NCBI GenBank assembly: GCA_052244495.1
Contig: JBQPXH010000001.1
Strand: one strand, 5' to 3'
Length of the DNA: 64,000 nucleotides
Source: Cereibacter_A sp052244495
GTDB lineage: Bacteria; Pseudomonadota; Alphaproteobacteria; Rhodobacterales; Rhodobacteraceae
Shown here: piece by piece, positions 41,925-50,093 of the stretch
How positions within the stretch are numbered: position 1 is the first letter of the stretch
Layout of the letters: the number at the start of each line of letters is the position of its first letter
The notes under the pieces: model-generated
The model's database searches: none
What the model was told of the DNA's origin: nothing
Seen by the model: only the letters and a program-made list of their open reading frames with translations
Made by a program: the position numbers and the translations under genes

Positions 41925-42712
41925 GGAAAGGCCCTCGTTCGGACACTGAAAGACGGGCGCCGGGGGCGCCGGTGACGTTCAGGCGGGCGGGGCGGCTGAT
42001 CGGGTCAGACGGCCCCGGCCCGGAGGGATGCAAGCTCTGACATGTCCTCTCCTCGGGCTGCGGTTGCGATGGCTGCGTGCACCTTACACCCTCCCGCCGC
42101 CCCATGTCAGGTCTGCCCCCGGAAAAATTCTCTGATCGCGTTGATCAAGGGTTCTGGTTCGGATCTGCGCCTTTGCTGGGTTTAGGGTTCTCTCCGCAGT
42201 CGATCACGAGGCGTCCGCACTGATCGCTCGGCTGCTGTCCCCCGGCACCACGGGCAGTGCGGGGGCCGGCTTCGCCACCCGCTACGCCGGCCACCCCGAC
42301 CGCCGGTTCAAGATCCGTCATGCACCAACATTGAGCCCGGCTCACCCCATGCGGGCTGGCCAGGATTCTCTTTCCGTGGATCGTCGCGGAGCCACCTTCG
42401 TGCATTTCATGCCGGGGAGCGGTCACCTCATCAACGCCGAACGGCAGTCGTCTCAACCTTCGGCAGGCGGGCTGGACCCCCACCGTGCGTCCGGCACTTG
42501 TTTCCAGAGCGCATGGCGGCGCTTGCCATGCCGGGCTGGTCTTCGCACATTTTCACGCTTCTTTCAGAGCGTGACGAAGCGAGCGCGCTGGACCAGCGAA
42601 TAAAGTCTGGCTAAACGATTGCCGCAGGTGTGGAGCGTTAGCGCACCTGATTCAGCGACGCATGTGCCATGCCAGCAGACTGTCAAGCTCGGCCAGCAGC
42701 TGGAACAAGAGC
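41925..42712. other. Intergenic region between rsgA and tRNA-Ser
   Basis: Nearly 790 bases without a supported gene. The rsgA promoter and that of the tRNA must be here. Open frames in 42145-42603 run through on both strands but have no domain recognisable by eye. Confidence 0.4.
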
Positions 42713-42800
42713 GGATGAGTGGCCGAGTGGCTTAAGGCACTGGTCTTGAAAACCAGCGAACCGAAAGGTTCCGTGGGTTCGAATCCCACCTCATCCGCCA
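42713..42800 (+). tRNA. tRNA-Ser (anticodon UGA), CCA encoded
   Basis: The acceptor stem GGATGAG pairs with CTCATCC, followed by discriminator G (normal for serine) and an encoded CCA. U8 and the D arm (GCCGAGTGGCTTAAGGC) are in place. The anticodon arm is CTGGT-CTTGAAA-ACCAG with anticodon TGA, a class II variable arm follows, and the T arm is TGGGTTCGAATCCCA. The total is 88 bases. Its 3' end faces the foreign-looking segment downstream, so it may have served as an integration site. Confidence 0.96.
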
Positions 42801-43207
42801 TGTATCTCGGCTAAGATTTTGATGTCCAACGGGAAAGTGCCAGATACTTCCTGTTCTTCCGCCACCTATTCCCCCATTAACTTCTGGAACCCGCCGGATT
42901 AGCGTTTCGCGGCGAAGCTTGCCCACCCCTGCGGGAGGCGGCCCGGATTGGATGCTGAGACTGCGGCGCCGGGTCGCCCACCAAGTGCGTGGTGGACGGC
43001 TAGACCGGGCAGCGGTGGAACCGCCTCCATACAGCGGAGCAGCCCCAGAGGCTTGGGAAGTCGTTCGAGCTTCCATGGTCCGCGAGGTGAATCCGCCCCG
43101 GAGGCTCGAGGGTCGATCAACGTCGCGGCCGGAGGCTGGACTGCGGCTTGACAGCGAGCAGTGGATGCTCCGACCTCCGCGCAATGTGCCGCTGGAGCCA
43201 AGCACCA
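42801..43207. other. Spacer downstream of tRNA-Ser
   Basis: About 400 bases without a supported gene, between the tRNA and the restriction-enzyme-like remnant. No copy of the tRNA 3' end was noticed by eye, so no attachment-site repeat is claimed. Confidence 0.35.
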
Positions 43208-43539
43208 TCAGACAGCATAGCGACCCTGCCCGGCGTCTCTGGCATAGCCGATGGCCGCAAAGCACTCCAACGAAGGCCTCACGGAAGCAGGCCTGGCCTG
43301 GGCGAAGCGGCGTGCGATTTCCTCAGGGGGTGGCCTCGCCAAGCTCTTCGAGCGCGGAGCGGACGGCGGGCATCTGGTCGGCGAGTTGCTTCGGAAAGGC
43401 GGAGCGGGTTGCGCCGTTGGTAGCAGCGAGGGCGAGCTCGGCCTGTTCGGCCTTGGCCGCGGCGGCTGTACCGGCAGGGTTCTGATAGTCGGGGCGGAGC
43501 CAGTGGACGAGGCCTTACGCCTCCTCGGCGGCAAGCGCC
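43208..43539 (-). pseudogene. C-terminal remnant of an MmeI-like restriction/methyltransferase
   Basis: On the minus strand, EALAAEEA is followed by an in-frame TAA, then GLVHWLRPDYQNPAGTAAAA and FPKQLADQMPAVRSALEEL in the same frame. After a frameshift comes PEEIARRFAQARPASVRPSL to a stop near 43208. The WLRPDYQ segment followed by an Ala-rich linker and a final helical domain resembles the C-terminus of MmeI-type fused restriction-methyltransferases. The N-terminal bulk is absent, and a TAA plus a frameshift confirm decay. Family recognition is by memory and only moderately sure. Confidence 0.5.
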
Positions 43540-44625
43540 TCAAGCGTTTCGTATGGATTCTTCATCGCAAATGATTTCAATGGCAGCTTCCATCTTGGCC
43601 AGGTGCTCTGCGTCACCTGAGCGGTCCGGTGAGACCTCAGAGTTTTCGTCCTGAAATGCTATGCTGGGATCCTGGGCGAAGTGCTTCCTGAAAAGATGCA
43701 TCACGTGCGAAACACCTTCCTGAGTTACTTCCCGGCAATCCTGTGCGAAGTATCGACCACGAACATGTGGGCTCGTGATTATTTCGTAAGAAGGGAAGTA
43801 GACGCAATCCGTAAATTCCCTGGTGGCCTTCTCTGCGGCAATCCGGAGAACAGCCTTGGAGTACGAGGTGGAAACCAAAACGTGACGCGGCTCGTATGTG
43901 GCATTCAGGGGGACTGGCGAAACGGTAAGGATGATTTTCACGTTTGGATTGACCGAACGGATAAAGCTGAGAGAACTAGACAAGTCGGCATATGTCTGTT
44001 CCTCGTCAAAATTAATAAACTCAACAGCATTGGCATCATAGATGCCCCCCGCAACTCCCGGGGCCAGCGGATAAACCGCGCCGTCGCGTCGATCTGACCA
44101 AGCCTCAGTCAGGCCGAGAGTGAAGACGAAGACGTCCATCTGCTCGATGGCTGCACGAATGCAGCGGAAATGTTGGGCGCGTTCTACTTCGAGCTCCTGA
44201 TCACTCAGGAAGCCACCCGGCTGGATCTGTGGACGGAACGGGTCGACCACACCCTCACCGTCCGGGAGGGGCCAAGATGTAACGCTGGGCGAGAAGATAC
44301 CATATGCTCTCTCCAGCAACTGCCGCATTTGTCGGGCTGTGTAAATATTCCCGTAGCGCGCGGAGAACATGCCATAGTTGTGACGTTTGGCTACGGCAGG
44401 TCTGATAGCCGGATGTGCCCGCTCAGTGATGAAGTGGTTGAAGCCAGCGGCGGCCATGTGTCCGGCCACGTGCTGGGCGAAACAACTACCTGCCGTTACG
44501 AGCCGATCACCTTTATCGATCCGAAACGGAGGTTCAGTGACAGGGTCGAGGCGGCTCGGCTCATCAATGCCCGGTTCCTTTTTCCAGAACTGCATGTCGG
44601 GTTTGCCGATGTAGGGGTGCTTCAT
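43540..44625 (-). CDS. GSCFA-domain protein (SGNH-like hydrolase/acyltransferase superfamily)
   Basis: A 361-residue protein with the signature TAGSCFAQHVAGHMAAAGFN and a VFTLGLTEAWSDRRDGAVYP segment, both typical of GSCFA proteins, which are related to SGNH/GDSL esterases. The catalytic Ser would be in the GSCFA motif. A DSTHxT-like C-terminal motif is not evident. Members often occur in surface-polysaccharide regions, but function is unproven. It overlaps the next SGNH-like gene by four bases (ATGA). Its codons and DNA are clearly less GC-rich than neighbouring genes, indicating transfer. Confidence 0.8.
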   Translation of the reverse strand: MKHPYIGKPDMQFWKKEPGIDEPSRLDPVTEPPFRIDKGDRLVTAGSCFAQHVAGHMAAAGFNHFITERAHPAIRPAVAKRHNYGMFSARYGNIYTARQMRQLLERAYGIFSPSVTSWPLPDGEGVVDPFRPQIQPGGFLSDQELEVERAQHFRCIRAAIEQMDVFVFTLGLTEAWSDRRDGAVYPLAPGVAGGIYDANAVEFINFDEEQTYADLSSSLSFIRSVNPNVKIILTVSPVPLNATYEPRHVLVSTSYSKAVLRIAAEKATREFTDCVYFPSYEIITSPHVRGRYFAQDCREVTQEGVSHVMHLFRKHFAQDPSIAFQDENSEVSPDRSGDAEHLAKMEAAIEIICDEESIRNA

Positions 44626-45362
44626 GGAGAAACGACTGCCTCCTTCTGAATCCTGTCGAGCATTAATGCACCATATTCGGCGTTTGCGTGCGTAGGATCG
44701 CTTCCATAATATCTTCTCTTGAGAAAGCCGTTGCCATCTTTGACTTCGTCGCCAAGCTCAATGAATTGCGCGTCGCAGTCATGCGCTATCGACTTGATCG
44801 CCGCGGTCTGGGCGAGATAGAGTTGCATCCGCAAGTCGAGCGGAACGGGCTGATCGCCGAGTTTTCCCTCGAATTTGCTCGGGTGTGCTTTAATGAATTC
44901 CCAATCGGAGATGGGCGGCGGCGGGTTCAGGTAGAACCTGCGCGCCGTGGGGAAACGTTCGTAAATTGCCAGTATAACCTCTCGGCTGAACGAGGCTTCA
45001 AAATTATCCTTGATTAGAGCGAACGGGATAAACCAGCGGCTCTCGTCCTGTGCAGGAGTCGCGCCGGCGGTTATTTGCCCGACCCTGAATGGCCGCGGAT
45101 TTTCGACAATGCCCAGTATATTGTGCTGATTTCCATTAATGCAGACGCAGACCGCATGGGGCTGGGTTTCCACTCCTCTGCGCCTGTCGATCGTCTCGAG
45201 GACCTCGCGAACAGACGGATCCTTTCCCTTTCCCGCCTTTCCTAAGTTGACTATTTCGAAAGTGTCTGTGCCAGCGTTCCTTGCCGCTGCCGAAAGGCAG
45301 CCGATGTGGCTATGGCCAACGATGAGTATCCGCTGAGGATTCGGCATGTGAGATATGCTCAC
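44622..45362 (-). CDS. SGNH-hydrolase-like protein
   Basis: A protein of up to 246 residues. The N-terminal RILIVGHSHIGCLSAAARNA carries a GHSH motif at the block-I position of SGNH enzymes, and VCVCINGNQHNILGIV may be the block-III Gly-Asn region. A near-C-terminal DPTHAN supplies an Asp-x-x-His pair like the block-V catalytic residues. The first codon may be GTG at 45362 or ATG at 45347; neither has a clear ribosome site. It is the upstream partner of the GSCFA gene, sharing a four-base overlap and the same lower GC content. Together they could add or remove acyl groups on a glycan, but this is inference. Confidence 0.62.
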   Translation of the reverse strand: MSISHMPNPQRILIVGHSHIGCLSAAARNAGTDTFEIVNLGKAGKGKDPSVREVLETIDRRRGVETQPHAVCVCINGNQHNILGIVENPRPFRVGQITAGATPAQDESRWFIPFALIKDNFEASFSREVILAIYERFPTARRFYLNPPPPISDWEFIKAHPSKFEGKLGDQPVPLDLRMQLYLAQTAAIKSIAHDCDAQFIELGDEVKDGNGFLKRRYYGSDPTHANAEYGALMLDRIQKEAVVSP

Positions 45363-45487
45363 TTCGGAAATATTTGCCTTGGGGGTTCCAAAATACTAGC
45401 AGAAGCCGTTGCTGCAGACCCTGCGTCCTTTTGCCCAAATTCCGGGAGCGGTCTCGCTAGCCCTCGTCGTTCGCTAGTTGTTTTAAC

Positions 45488-46320
45488 TAGGCTTCAGACC
45501 CATTGATTTCAGGCGGTTCGCGTGATTCAGGCCTCGCAAGGAGACCTGACCGATGAGCAACCTCTACTGGCTGTCCCACGCGCAAATGGAGCGCCTGAAG
45601 CCGTTCGTCGGGACGACAGTCCACCGGACTGTCGTCTGATCCTCCTCTCTTCCTCTTCCCAAGAGCCATGGCAAGCCATGCGTCCAAGAGCCGGCGCGTC
45701 CTGAGCGGCATTATCTTCATCAACCGCAGTGGCTTGCGGTGGTGCGGCGCCCTCAGGGAATACAGTCCGGCCAAGACCCTGTACAACCGCTGGAAGCGTT
45801 GGAGCGACAATGGTGTCTTCGCACGGATCATGATGGGTCTGGCCGCCGAGAGGGCCGAGCACAAGATGATCATGATCGACGCGACCTACCTGAAAGCGCA
45901 TCGCACGGCCTCCAGCCTGTGCGCGAAAAAGGGGGACGTGCGCGTCAGATAGGTCGGACGAAGGGCGGCATGAACACCAAACTGCACGCCGTTGCCGATG
46001 CGAAGGGGCGGCCGATCGGGTTCTTCATGTCGGCCGGTCCGGTCAGCGACTACACCGGCGCGGCGGCGCTGCTGGACAGCCTTCCAAAAGCCGACTGGCT
46101 TCTGGCCGATCGGGGCTACGACGCGGACTTGCTGCGAGATGCGTTGAAGGACAAAGGGATGAAGGTCTGCATCCCGGGCAGGAAGACCCGCAGGAAGCCG
46201 GTGAGGCACGACAAGCGGAGGTACAGGCGCCGCAACCGCATCGAGATCATGTTCGGCCGCCTCAAGGACTGAAGACGCGTCGCCACCCGATACGACCGTT
46301 GCCCGGAAACGTTCTTCTCC
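45488..46320 (+). mobile_element. Truncated IS5-family (IS427-group) insertion sequence
   Basis: A left end beginning around AGGCTTCAGACCCATTGAT (45489 onward), just after CTAG-like target bases, leads into a transposase reading frame. The matching right inverted repeat, expected after the transposase, is not present. The last recognisable residues (YDRCPETFFSA) end near 46315 and the sequence then diverges. The element therefore has lost its right end and cannot move on its own. Confidence 0.7.
45553..46320 (+). pseudogene. Disrupted IS5-family transposase
   Basis: The fragments are in order but in different frames: MSNLYWLSHAQMERLKPF from 45553; then RRVLSGIIFINRSGLRWCGA to ATYLKAHRTASSLCAKKGD; then IGRTKGGMNTKLHAVADAKG to RRNRIEIMFGRLKD; then, after a TGA at the usual Trp position (46270-46272), RRVATRYDRCPETFFS. 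The middle and third parts are DDE-type catalytic regions (MIDATYLKAHR, LADRGYDADLLRDAL). A stretch of about 50 bases between the first and second pieces contains a perfect hairpin at 45612-45636 and is absent from intact relatives as I recall them. At least two frame changes and a nonsense codon make it inactive. Confidence 0.85.
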
Positions 46321-46454
46321 GCTACCGGAGAAGGTATTCTTTAGGTTGATAAACGACGCAAAGGCGAGTCACGCCATCCCGAGTCCGGTATTCGGTGTGA
46401 GCGCCTTCTCCCTTATTAACCCCAATCATTGTCCTTCACTCATGCCAGGGTCCA

Positions 46455-47189
46455 ATGCGCCACATCATCGCCAAGGCTGCCGTTTCGCTTCTCCTCTCCG
46501 CCGGCCTCGCCGAGGCCGAGGGCCTGCACTGGACCTATGAAGGCGCGGAAGGGCCGGCCCAGTGGGGGGCGCTCAGTACCGAGTTCGGCGCCTGCGCCTC
46601 AGGGCACGAGCAGTCGCCGATCGACCTGAAGGGTGCGGTTACCGCCGCCACCTCGGTTCCGGCGCTTGACTGGAACGCCGATGCCGACTGGACCGTGTCG
46701 AACAATGGCCACACCGTCCAGGCCAGCGCATCCAATGGCGGGTCGATGGTCATTGACGGCAAGACATACGAACTTCTGCAGTTCCACCTGCACACGCCGT
46801 CAGAGCACGCGATCGATGGCAAGCGCGCGCCGATGGAAGTGCATTTCGTGCACAAGGCGGCCGATGGTGCGCTTGCCGTCATCGGCGTGATGATGGGTGC
46901 AGGCGGCGCCAATGAGGCGCTGGACAAGGTCGTCGCAGCAGCGCCCGCCCATGCGGGCGAGGCGCATCTCGGCCCGATCGACTTCGTGAGCCTCTTGCCG
47001 TCGGACCGGAGCTTCTTCCGCTATCAGGGTTCGCTCACGACGCCGCCCTGTTCCGAAACCGTGCTCTGGACCGTGATGCAGAGCCAGGTCGCCGTGTCGG
47101 ATGAAGCGATCTCCGCGTTCTCGCGCCTCTTCGAGATGAACGCCCGCCCGCTGCAGGAAACGCACCGGCGCTTTATCCTCTCGCAGTAA
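46455..47189 (+). CDS. Alpha-carbonic anhydrase, periplasmic
   Basis: A 244-residue alpha-class carbonic anhydrase catalysing CO2 hydration. The signal peptide is MRHIIAKAAVSLLLSAGLAE, cleaved after an AEA-type site. Zinc ligands lie in LQFHLHTPSEH (two His) and VHFVHKAADG (third His). The entry segment WGALSTEFGACASGHEQSPI and the TTPPCSETVLWTVM region supply the two cysteines of the usual disulfide. CAGGG precedes the start weakly. It stands alone between the broken IS and a strong hairpin. Confidence 0.96.
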   Translation: MRHIIAKAAVSLLLSAGLAEAEGLHWTYEGAEGPAQWGALSTEFGACASGHEQSPIDLKGAVTAATSVPALDWNADADWTVSNNGHTVQASASNGGSMVIDGKTYELLQFHLHTPSEHAIDGKRAPMEVHFVHKAADGALAVIGVMMGAGGANEALDKVVAAAPAHAGEAHLGPIDFVSLLPSDRSFFRYQGSLTTPPCSETVLWTVMQSQVAVSDEAISAFSRLFEMNARPLQETHRRFILSQ

Positions 47190-47236
47190 CCTGGCCCGCC
47201 GGCCAGCGTCCCCTGAGGACAGTGCGTGTCGGGCAT

Positions 47237-47269
47237 GTCCCGGCACTCGGCGCTGCCGAGGCCGGGGAC
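47237..47269 (+). terminator. Hairpin downstream of carbonic anhydrase
   Basis: GTCCCGGC-A-CTCGGC and GCCGAG-GCCGGGGAC form a long stem of about 15 pairs with small bulges and a GCT loop, 48 bases after the carbonic anhydrase stop. No T-run follows. The rest of 47190-47525 holds no gene. Confidence 0.55.
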
Positions 47270-47525
47270 GTTGCTTGGATCAGGACCCCGTCGAGCCCGC
47301 AATGCTCGCGGTTTTCCGGACGAGCAGGGGAGAGCCCGACCTGCGAGCAGCCCTTTCCGCCTTCAGAGCACCCGGATGCAATCCCGGAAGCCGCCCGTCG
47401 GGGCGACGGTCCGGAAGGGTCTCACCTCATGGCTCCGCTACCCGGGGCGGTTGGATCACGCGGACCTCTGACACCGATCGGTGGCTCCTGACCCTGCACA
47501 TGGGCGGTCCCACCAGCGGTCCCCG

Positions 47526-48716
47526 TCATCCGGCCGATCGCGTCAGCCGACAGGTGGTCTCCGGGCGGTCGGTGCCGAGCGTGTCGAGTTGCGACACCTG
47601 GTGCAGGAACTCGGCCTGGGGCGAAACCGAGGTCACGATCGGCCCCGACGCGAGCAGGATCGGCTGGCGGAGCTGCCCGTCCCAGTCGCGGTAGGTCAGG
47701 GGCTGGCCCTTGAATCCGCCGAGTTCGAAGCTCTCGCCCAGCATGTAGTCCCTGAGCATGGGGAACTCGCCCGATCCGGTGCGGCTCGCCGCCTCGCCGA
47801 TCGAGCGCAGCGCGAGCCAGACCTGGTAATCCTCCTCGCGAGCAGGGCGATTCGACTGCTTCTCGAAGCGGCTCTGGAATTGCGTGCCGCCCCACATCTC
47901 CATGGCCGGATGCCAGGAGACCGGTGTCAGTCCCGCCGAGCCCGCCACGGGGCGCGGCTCCCATGTATGATACGGCAGGTAGTCGGCGAAGACGCCGGTC
48001 TCGTCGGCCGCGACCACCACGTCGTGATCGGCGGCGCGCTGGGTGAAGGTCGGGATCTGCGCCTGGATCTGGACGAGGCCGCTGTCGGTCGCCCGCGCGC
48101 CGCCGGTATCCTCGAAGGTGCGCTCCTCGACGATCCTCAGGCCGAACTTGTCCGCCGCGCGGCGGTACGCATCGGCCAGTGCGATATCCTCGGGATGACT
48201 GCCGGCGATCAGGAACCATTCGTTCCACCGCTTCCAGGCAAGAAACTGCGCGAGCGCATCGGTCATCATCGCGCGCGAGGGCACCGTATGCAGCAGGTTC
48301 GCCCGACAGTCGTCATTTCGCAGGGCGTCGTCGGATGCGCGCGCGTTGAACAGCACTGCCCGGTCGCCGGCGGCATCGGCGAGCGCGAGCGTGGTCGAGG
48401 CATCGGCCAGTGTCACCACGAACTGCGTGCCGGTGCCGAGGATCTTCTCCAGCTCCGCGACCGCGGTCTCGGGGCTCGCCGTTACCTCCTCGGTCACGAA
48501 GCTCTGCCCCATGAACTGCCCGGTGGTTGCATTGTCCGCCGTGGCCAGCCTTCCGCCTGCGAGCCCCAGATCCTCCGGCGGCAGGTCGAGTCGCGAGATC
48601 GGAGGTCGGTCGAGTGGCACGTCGATCCTCAGCACGGCCGCGCGGATCTCGACCGGATCCGCGGCCAACGCCGGAGCGGCCATCGCCGCGAGCACGAGGG
48701 CAAGGCGCAACCTCAT
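47526..48716 (-). CDS. Periplasmic substrate-binding protein, PQQ-alcohol-dehydrogenase-associated type
   Basis: A 396-residue Leu/Ile/Val-binding-fold protein with a signal peptide (MRLRLALVLAAMAAPALA). Mature motifs include LLHTVPSRAMMTDALAQFLA, WFLIAGSHPEDIALADAYRR and SWHPAMEMWGGTQFQSRFEK. This pattern fits the ABC-type binding proteins normally encoded with PQQ-dependent alcohol dehydrogenases (xoxF-type loci). The start has GGAGGAACATC upstream. No permease, ATPase or PQQ dehydrogenase gene lies nearby, so it is an orphan here and may serve as a sensor or be a relic of a larger locus. Confidence 0.75.
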   Translation of the reverse strand: MRLRLALVLAAMAAPALAADPVEIRAAVLRIDVPLDRPPISRLDLPPEDLGLAGGRLATADNATTGQFMGQSFVTEEVTASPETAVAELEKILGTGTQFVVTLADASTTLALADAAGDRAVLFNARASDDALRNDDCRANLLHTVPSRAMMTDALAQFLAWKRWNEWFLIAGSHPEDIALADAYRRAADKFGLRIVEERTFEDTGGARATDSGLVQIQAQIPTFTQRAADHDVVVAADETGVFADYLPYHTWEPRPVAGSAGLTPVSWHPAMEMWGGTQFQSRFEKQSNRPAREEDYQVWLALRSIGEAASRTGSGEFPMLRDYMLGESFELGGFKGQPLTYRDWDGQLRQPILLASGPIVTSVSPQAEFLHQVSQLDTLGTDRPETTCRLTRSAG

Positions 48717-49466
48717 GATGTTCCTCCGTTCCTTCGAACCGTTTCCCGCGAACGGCCTCTCCACCAACATCACCTTTCCGCCTGCTCGAGCGAAGATCAT
48801 ACAAAGGTCGGACGCGGGCAACCGGCAGCCTGAGCCCGTTTGTCCGGATGGAGCCTTCGCTTTGCAAGCGAAACGCGTGTGCAGGCCCGGGTCAGAGTCC
48901 AATCGCGGGACCGGCCGGTGTTCCTTGCGGGCACGGGGTAGGCGAGAAACATCGGCCTGCGAACGGGTTGCGGCAGCGGAAGGGGAGAATGGAATCCGCT
49001 CCGATGCGTGGGGTTCACGATTGCGCCGAATGCGGGCCTCCACGGGGTGGGAGAAGCGATGGCCAGCCCGACCTTCGTCGACCTGCCCGGTGTGCCCGGG
49101 AACGTGATGTCCTCGATCCGCCTCGCGGTCTCGAATGGCGTCCATGCCGCGAAGTCCCTGAAGGCCGTGCCCTTTCCCGGATCGGCGGGCTGAGCGCGGT
49201 CGGCCGCTCGAGGCGCCGGGAGCGCGGGGCCGAAGGCGGGCGCGCTCCAAGGCGTCAGCGGGTGCCCGCGAGGAAACATCCGGCGTTCGATGACGCACAT
49301 CCCCTTGCTCGCAGGAAGGGCTTGGCTGTCGGTTCCGAGCGGGACTCCGCCGGCTCCGGGTCCGGTGCGGCGCAGGATCGCGAAGTGCCGGATGTGACAG
49401 GAACACTCTGCGGGCGGGCCGGTTCATGGCACGGGCCGGCAGGACCGGCACAGTTCCGGAGGTACG
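48717..49466. other. Intergenic region without a supported gene
   Basis: About 750 bases between divergent genes. Frames such as 49008-49193 (plus) and 48797-49300 (minus) are open but show no recognisable motif and lack good ribosome sites. The promoters for the binding protein and for the SRPBCC operon must lie here; none was picked with confidence. Confidence 0.4.
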
Positions 49467-50090
49467 ATGTCACTTCATCAACCACTTCGCGGGCGGGATC
49501 CGCAGACGGTCTGGCTTGCATTGGGCGGCATGGCGGCGGCCGCCGCCGGTATCTGGGTGCTGACGCGTGAGCGGGATCGCAACCAGGTGCATTTCCGCCC
49601 AGCCGACGACGCACCCGACCATACGCTGCGCGGCGAGGCGCGCGGCGGCAGCACCGTGACCATCGACCGCCCCCGGTCCGAGCTCTTTGCCTTCTGGCGG
49701 GATTTCTCGAACCTGCCGAAGTTCATGGAGGGTGTGTCGGACGTTTCTTCGACGGGAGATACCTGCCGCTGGACGATGGAGGGCATCGGCGGGCGCAAGC
49801 TGACCTTCGAGACGCGGGTGATGGAAGAGATCCCGGACAGGCTGATCGTATGGGAATCGACCGAAGCCTCCGACGTGAAGGCGAACGGAACGGTCAGCTT
49901 TGCCGATGCGCCCGCCGGCCGTGGCACGGAGGTCGAGGCCGTCATCGCCTATGTCCCGCCTTTCGGCGGTTCCACCCTCGCGCGCCTGTTCCGCCTCGCC
50001 CCGAAGCTCCGGGGGCGGCACGAGCTCAAGCGCCTGAAGATGCTGATGGAGACGGGCGAGATCGCCACCTCCCGCAACCGGAGAACCTGA
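49467..50090 (+). CDS. SRPBCC-family (polyketide-cyclase-like) membrane-anchored protein
   Basis: A 207-residue protein with one N-terminal membrane segment (VWLALGGMAAAAAGIWVLTR) and a START/SRPBCC ligand-binding fold. The fold starts at VTIDRPRSELFAFWRDFSNL and includes MEGVSDVSSTGDTCRWTMEG. Such proteins bind hydrophobic ligands; this cyclase-like type is common beside ADH/SDR genes. GGAGG precedes the start. It leads the SRPBCC-ADH-SDR-SDR operon and is followed after three bases by the dehydrogenase gene. Confidence 0.85.
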   Translation: MSLHQPLRGRDPQTVWLALGGMAAAAAGIWVLTRERDRNQVHFRPADDAPDHTLRGEARGGSTVTIDRPRSELFAFWRDFSNLPKFMEGVSDVSSTGDTCRWTMEGIGGRKLTFETRVMEEIPDRLIVWESTEASDVKANGTVSFADAPAGRGTEVEAVIAYVPPFGGSTLARLFRLAPKLRGRHELKRLKMLMETGEIATSRNRRT

Positions 50091-50093
50091 CCC

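Noticed and set aside
42732..43265. Minus-strand frame running through the tRNA gene
   Set aside because: It translates the tRNA antisense and adjacent non-coding DNA; no protein features.
49008..49193. Small 61-codon plus-strand frame
   Set aside because: No ribosome site, no motif, and the opposite strand is equally open; not enough to call a gene.
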